A stretch of 64,000 nt of DNA from Paraburkholderia caribensis (GTDB lineage Bacteria; Pseudomonadota; Gammaproteobacteria; Burkholderiales; Burkholderiaceae), in the NCBI RefSeq assembly GCF_002902945.1, contig NZ_CP026101.1:1302001-1366000 (forward strand). Direction: 5' to 3'. The notes beneath the pieces are model-generated. The model worked only from the letters and a program-made list of their open reading frames with translations. It ran no database searches and was not told the DNA's origin. A program made the translations under genes and the position numbers. Position 1 is the first letter of the stretch. Every line of letters starts with the position of its first letter. Shown here piece by piece: positions 60,204-64,000 of this stretch.

Positions 60204-60902
60204 TCAGTTCCGGTTGCCGCCGAAAATGCCGAGGAGCGACAGCAGGTTCACGAACACGTTGTACAGGTCGAGATAGATCGCGAGCGTGGCCGTGATGTAG
60301 TTCGTCTCGCCGCCGTTCACGACGCGCTGCACGTCGAACAGCATGTACGCCGAGAAGATCACGATCGCGAGTACCGACACCGTCAGCATCAGCGCAGGCA
60401 GTTGCAGAAACACGTTCGCGACCATGGCCAGCAGCAGCACGATCACGCCGACGAACAGCCATTTGCCGAGGCCCGAGAAGTCACGCTTGCTGACCGTGGC
60501 GATGGTCGCCATCGCGGCGAAGATCACACCAGTGCCACCGAAGGCGAGCATGATCAGCTGCGGTCCGTTCGAAAAGCCCAGGATGAAGCTCAACAGGCGC
60601 GACAGCATCAGGCCCATGAAGAACGTGAAGCCGAGCAGCACGAACACGCCCGCGGAGCTGTCTTTCGTCTTCTGGATCGCGAACATGAAGCCGAACGCGA
60701 TGGCGAAGAACGCCAGCATGCTCATTGCCGGGCTGGTGGCGGCGAACAGCGAGAAGCCGGTGGCGACGCCCACCCACGCGCCGAGCACGGTCGGCACCAT
60801 CGACAGCGCGAGCAGCCAGTAGGTGTTGCGCAGTACCCGGTTGCGCGTCTCGGCCGTGGTGACGCTGCCGCCCCGGCCGAAGTTATAGGGATATTCGTTC
60901 AT
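60204..60902 (-). CDS. Bax inhibitor-1/YccA family membrane protein
   Basis: A 232-residue inner-membrane protein with seven hydrophobic segments (for example TYWLLALSMVPTVLGAWVGV and MLAFFAIAFGFMFAIQ) and the family's C-terminal block LYLDLYNVFVNLLSLLGIF. AAGGAG lies 6 nt upstream of the ATG. YccA relatives bind FtsH and modulate membrane-protein quality control; TMBIM relatives conduct Ca/H ions. The role here is unknown. Confidence 0.93.
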   Translation of the reverse strand: MNEYPYNFGRGGSVTTAETRNRVLRNTYWLLALSMVPTVLGAWVGVATGFSLFAATSPAMSMLAFFAIAFGFMFAIQKTKDSSAGVFVLLGFTFFMGLMLSRLLSFILGFSNGPQLIMLAFGGTGVIFAAMATIATVSKRDFSGLGKWLFVGVIVLLLAMVANVFLQLPALMLTVSVLAIVIFSAYMLFDVQRVVNGGETNYITATLAIYLDLYNVFVNLLSLLGIFGGNRN

Positions 60903-61216
60903 GGTTTCTCCTTGCGTCAGACGCAGTGTTGCGACGTGGCTTGCAACGGTTTTTTGTACGGTGCCGGCTGGCGGTTGCCGCCGTCACGCGAACCCACAAC
61001 CTTAAGATTAGCGGCGTAGCCCGGAGTTTCAATGCAGCGCACAACACCGTGCGATTACATTGTGTTACCCCATTCTTAGCGCTGTCTTAAAAGGCTTTGG
61101 GCGACTTCAACTTCGACCTTACAGTATCGTAAGGGTTCAATCGCAATCATACACTGGAACATGCTACAATAGCGGATTCATTTAAATCTGTAACCTCTTA
61201 ATTTTCTGGAGTTTTT
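60903..61216. other. Divergent region between the YccA-like gene and ndk
   Basis: This 314-bp region has an AT-rich right half. TACAAT at 61165-61170 is a candidate -10 for ndk, with a start near 61177, but no clear -35 is present. CTGGAG 5 nt before the ndk ATG is a good ribosome-binding site. No gene is visible. Confidence 0.4.
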
Positions 61217-61642
61217 ATGGCGATCGAACGCACCCTGTCGATTATCAAGCCGGACGCAGTGGCCAAGAACGTGATCGGCCAGATCTACAGCCGCTTCGAA
61301 AACGCTGGCCTGAAGATCGTGGCATCGCGCATGGTTCATCTGTCGCGCGCTGACGCTGAGAAGTTCTACGCGGTGCACGCAGAGCGCCCGTTCTTTAAGG
61401 ATCTGGTTGAATTCATGATCTCCGGCCCGGTGCAGGTTCAAGTTCTGGAAGGCGAAGGCGCCATCCTGAAGAACCGCGACCTGATGGGTGCAACGGACCC
61501 GAAGAAGGCGGAGAAGGGCACGATCCGTGCTGACTTCGCCGACAGCATCGACGCGAACGCAGTTCACGGTTCGGACGCAGTGGAAACGGCACGCGGCGAA
61601 ATCGCGTTCTTCTTCCCGGAAGTCAACGTCTACTCGCGCTAA
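61217..61642 (+). CDS. ndk: Nucleoside diphosphate kinase
   Basis: A 141-residue enzyme transferring gamma-phosphate between nucleoside triphosphates and diphosphates. The phosphohistidine is His117 in NAVHGSDAVETA; the N-terminal ERTLSIIKPDAVAKNVIG and the RPFFKDLV and GATDPKKA blocks are complete. It leads a gene string ndk-rlmN-rodZ that is common in betaproteobacteria. Confidence 0.98.
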   Translation: MAIERTLSIIKPDAVAKNVIGQIYSRFENAGLKIVASRMVHLSRADAEKFYAVHAERPFFKDLVEFMISGPVQVQVLEGEGAILKNRDLMGATDPKKAEKGTIRADFADSIDANAVHGSDAVETARGEIAFFFPEVNVYSR

Positions 61643-61750
61643 GCGCTTCGTAAGACAGCAGTAATAGCAGCAGGAGCGGGCGCGAGCGGCATACGCGTTC
61701 ATGCAGCTTGTTGCATGAACGCGGTCTCGCACTGAATGGCAGGATTCGAT

Positions 61751-62899
61751 ATGACGAGCAGTTCCACCGTCAACCTTCTCGATCTCGACGCCGCTGGCCT
61801 CGTCGCGTACTGCGACAGCCTCGGCGAGAAGCCGTTTCGCGCCAAGCAATTGCAGCGCTGGCTACACCAGTACAACGCTGCGGACTTCGACGGGATGACC
61901 GATCTCGCGAAGTCCTTGCGCGAAAAGCTGAAAGGGCGCGCATCCATCACGATGCCGCCCATCGTCAGCGACCACATTTCCACCGACGGCACACGCAAGT
62001 GGCTCGTCGACGTCGGCAACGGCAATGCCGTTGAAACCGTCTTTATCCCCGAAGAAACGCGTGGCACGCTGTGCGTGTCGTCGCAGGCCGGGTGCGCCGT
62101 CAACTGCCGTTTCTGTTCGACGGGCAAGCAAGGTTTCTCACGCAATCTCAGCACGGGCGAAATCATTGGCCAGCTTCGCATGGCCGAGTTTGCGCTGCGC
62201 GCGTCGCTCGGCACGGCCGGCGGGCGCGCGACGGGCGGTGAGGGCAAGGGCGAGCGCGTCGTCACGAATGTCGTGATGATGGGCATGGGCGAGCCGCTGC
62301 TCAATTACGACGCCGTCGTGCCCGCCATGCGCCTGATGCTCGACGACAACGCCTATGGCCTGTCCCGTCGACGCGTCACGCTGTCCACCTCGGGTGTTGT
62401 GCCGATGATGGACCGGCTCGGCGCCGATCTGCCCGTGGCACTCGCCGTTTCGCTGCACGCGCCGAACGACGCGCTGCGCGACGTGCTGGTGCCGCTCAAC
62501 AAGAAGTATCCGCTGCGCGAGCTGATGGCCGCGTGCCAGCGGTATCTGAAAGTCGCACCGCGCGACTTCATCACGTTCGAATACTGCATGCTCGACGGCG
62601 TGAACGACAGCGAGGCGCACGCACGCGAGTTGCTGGCCGTCACGCGCGACGTGCCGTGCAAATTCAACCTGATTCCGTTCAATCCGTTCCCGGAATCGGG
62701 GCTGTTTCGCTCGAAAAACGAGCAGATCAAGCGTTTCGCGCAGGTGTTGATCGACGCAGGGGTCGTCACGACGGTGCGCAAGACGCGCGGCGACGATATC
62801 GACGCGGCCTGCGGTCAACTGGCAGGCGCGGTCAAGGACCGCACGCGCCTCGCCGAGCGCACCGGCAAGTCGAAGGTCATCGAAGTTCGCGCCGTGTAA
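61751..62899 (+). CDS. rlmN: 23S rRNA/tRNA adenine C2-methyltransferase RlmN
   Basis: A 382-residue radical-SAM enzyme methylating C2 of A2503 in 23S rRNA and A37 in some tRNAs. Radical-SAM cysteines are Cys115, Cys119 and Cys122 (CAVNCRFCSTGKQGF). The start at 61751 is preferred because AGGA lies 6 nt upstream; an ATG 15 nt earlier is possible. A second conserved Cys near the C terminus (DDIDAACGQLAG) is the methyl-carrying residue. A 19-residue Gly/Arg-rich loop (SLGTAGGRATGGEGKGE) interrupts the domain near 155, as in relatives. Confidence 0.96.
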   Translation: MTSSSTVNLLDLDAAGLVAYCDSLGEKPFRAKQLQRWLHQYNAADFDGMTDLAKSLREKLKGRASITMPPIVSDHISTDGTRKWLVDVGNGNAVETVFIPEETRGTLCVSSQAGCAVNCRFCSTGKQGFSRNLSTGEIIGQLRMAEFALRASLGTAGGRATGGEGKGERVVTNVVMMGMGEPLLNYDAVVPAMRLMLDDNAYGLSRRRVTLSTSGVVPMMDRLGADLPVALAVSLHAPNDALRDVLVPLNKKYPLRELMAACQRYLKVAPRDFITFEYCMLDGVNDSEAHARELLAVTRDVPCKFNLIPFNPFPESGLFRSKNEQIKRFAQVLIDAGVVTTVRKTRGDDIDAACGQLAGAVKDRTRLAERTGKSKVIEVRAV

Positions 62900-63108
62900 G
62901 GCGCGCGACAGGCGAAAAGAGGCGGCATGCCAGCAAGCCGCCCCTTCGGGTGCGCCGTGTCGCGTGAAGTGAAAAGAAAGTTTGCAAAAGCGATCGGAAG
63001 CGGCACGCACAGCCGCACATTTTGTTATAAACGGTCTGCGAAACTGGGGGAGGCCATAAGCCGCCCGTTCGCATGAGTGAAAAAAGAATCGACGCGAAAG
63101 GATTTGGG

Positions 63109-64000
63109 ATGAGTGAGCCGCAGCACCCGCAACCGCACGACATGGATACGCATTCGGACCGACCGCTTCCGGCGGTCACGCCGGCAGCCGTGTCGACCGG
63201 GTTCGACTCGCTGGGCGCCGTCGGCGCGCGGCTTGCGCAGTTGCGCGAGTCGAAAGGGTGGTCGGTCGAGGACGTGTCCGCGCGTCTGAAGGTGTCGCCG
63301 GGCAAGTTGCGCGGGCTCGAAGCGGGCGATCTCACTCAGCTGCCGGACACCACGTTCGCGCTGGGCGTCTTGCGCAGCTACGCAAAAATGGTGGGTGCCG
63401 ATCCCGCGCCGATGACGCAGGCGTTGCGTCGCGAAAAGGGCGTGCCGGAACCTGCGCTGACCATGCCGGCATCGGCTGGTACGGATCTGCCGCGCGGCAA
63501 AGTATCGCTCTCGCTTGGCGGCGGTGCGCCGCGCCGCCGTTCATGGCTTTGGGGTGTCGCGCTTGTGGTGGTCGTGCTGATCGCGCTCGCCATGTGGCAC
63601 ACGAACAATGGCGATTCGACTGCGTGGCTCGCGCGTCTGAAGGGCATGGCCGGCAGCGTGGCGACGACGGAAACGGCATCGTCGACGGCGGCACAGGCCG
63701 CAAGCGGTTCGGCTGTGACAGGCGAAATCAGCGCGTCGGATTCGGTGGCGCAAACGGATACGCAGGCGGCCGCTGAGGGCGCGTCGGCGACACCGATGCC
63801 CACGCCGCTGCCGATGGCAGGCGCTGCGCCGGCATCGACGGTCGCATCGGCATCGACGCCGGCTGCTGCAGTGCCGAAGGCCGCGAGCGCGGCGCCGGCG
63901 GTCGCGACAGCTGCATCGGCCGCCGCCTCGGCGAGCGAGTCGTCGATTGCGCCGGAAGGCTCGTCGACGGTCGCACTCTCGGTCAAGCAGGACAGCTGGT
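63109..64000 (+). CDS. rodZ: Cytoskeletal protein RodZ (3' end beyond window)
   Basis: The first 297 residues of a RodZ-type protein that links MreB to the cell-wall elongation machinery. The start at 63109 has AAGGA 6 nt upstream; an ATG 36 nt earlier is possible. An N-terminal Cro/CI-like helix-turn-helix (about 35-100; LGAVGARLAQLRESKGWSVE) binds MreB, followed by a basic juxtamembrane stretch and one membrane helix (WGVALVVVVLIALAMW, about 148-163), then a long Ala/Ser/Thr-rich periplasmic linker. The C-terminal DUF4115 domain begins near the edge (VALSVKQDSW). Location after rlmN is typical. Confidence 0.9.
   Translation, partial: MSEPQHPQPHDMDTHSDRPLPAVTPAAVSTGFDSLGAVGARLAQLRESKGWSVEDVSARLKVSPGKLRGLEAGDLTQLPDTTFALGVLRSYAKMVGADPAPMTQALRREKGVPEPALTMPASAGTDLPRGKVSLSLGGGAPRRRSWLWGVALVVVVLIALAMWHTNNGDSTAWLARLKGMAGSVATTETASSTAAQAASGSAVTGEISASDSVAQTDTQAAAEGASATPMPTPLPMAGAAPASTVASASTPAAAVPKAASAAPAVATAASAAASASESSIAPEGSSTVALSVKQDSW

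Overview
The window is a GC-rich, gene-dense stretch of a betaproteobacterial primary chromosome. Gene order and protein features (recJ-prfB-lysS, pyrG-kdsA-eno-ftsB, a pyruvate dehydrogenase operon beside a FixLJ-type two-component system, an adjacent phasin gene, LPD with N-terminal lipoyl domains) point to Burkholderiaceae, most likely Paraburkholderia or a close relative. The genus is an inference. Nearly everything is housekeeping; I see no prophage, insertion sequence, CRISPR array, tRNA or rRNA.

Layout. 0-7.6 kb (mostly minus): folD, a DUF2950/DUF3300 envelope pair, and a fixL/fixJ-like sensor-regulator pair. 7.8-14.7 kb (plus): aceE-aceF-lpdA for the pyruvate dehydrogenase complex, ended by a strong terminator. 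14.7-17.1 kb: a large palindromic repeat element, then a phasin gene with tandem promoters. 17.2-21.6 kb: a D,D-endopeptidase, an IclR regulator, and lutA-lutB without lutC. 21.7-23.4 kb: a lipoprotein, a small membrane protein and a low-molecular-weight tyrosine phosphatase. 23.4-29.6 kb: a complete isc iron-sulfur operon (iscR-S-U-A, hscB-hscA-fdx-iscX) led by two IscR-type boxes. 29.7-37.3 kb (minus): a glycine-zipper protein, lysS, prfB with its programmed +1 frameshift, a second copy of the palindromic element, recJ and an rpfE-like gene. 37.7-43.9 kb (plus): lolC-lolD, tatD, comEC and a hydrolase. 44.2-48.7 kb: pyrG-kdsA-eno-ftsB. 48.8-50.9 kb (minus): a lipoprotein, hslO and a gamma-carbonic anhydrase. 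51.1-60.1 kb (plus): a DUF455 protein, a hydrolase, a PHP phosphatase, a YciO-type protein, an M50 protease, trpS, a methyltransferase, dapA-bamC and a metallo-beta-lactamase-fold hydrolase. 60.2-64 kb: a Bax-inhibitor-like protein, ndk, rlmN and the start of rodZ.

The least ordinary features are: (1) two copies of a nested 600-800 bp imperfect palindrome (about 14757-15505 and 33623-34424), plus a degenerate half copy inside the pdh operon; (2) an LPD with two lipoyl domains, the second almost a copy of the second lipoyl domain of AceF; (3) a possible leader ORF whose stop overlaps the GTG start of the DUF3300 gene; and (4) a terminator-like hairpin that splits the isc operon after iscA. Coordinates of starts were chosen from ribosome-binding sites and family lengths; promoter and operator calls are by eye.
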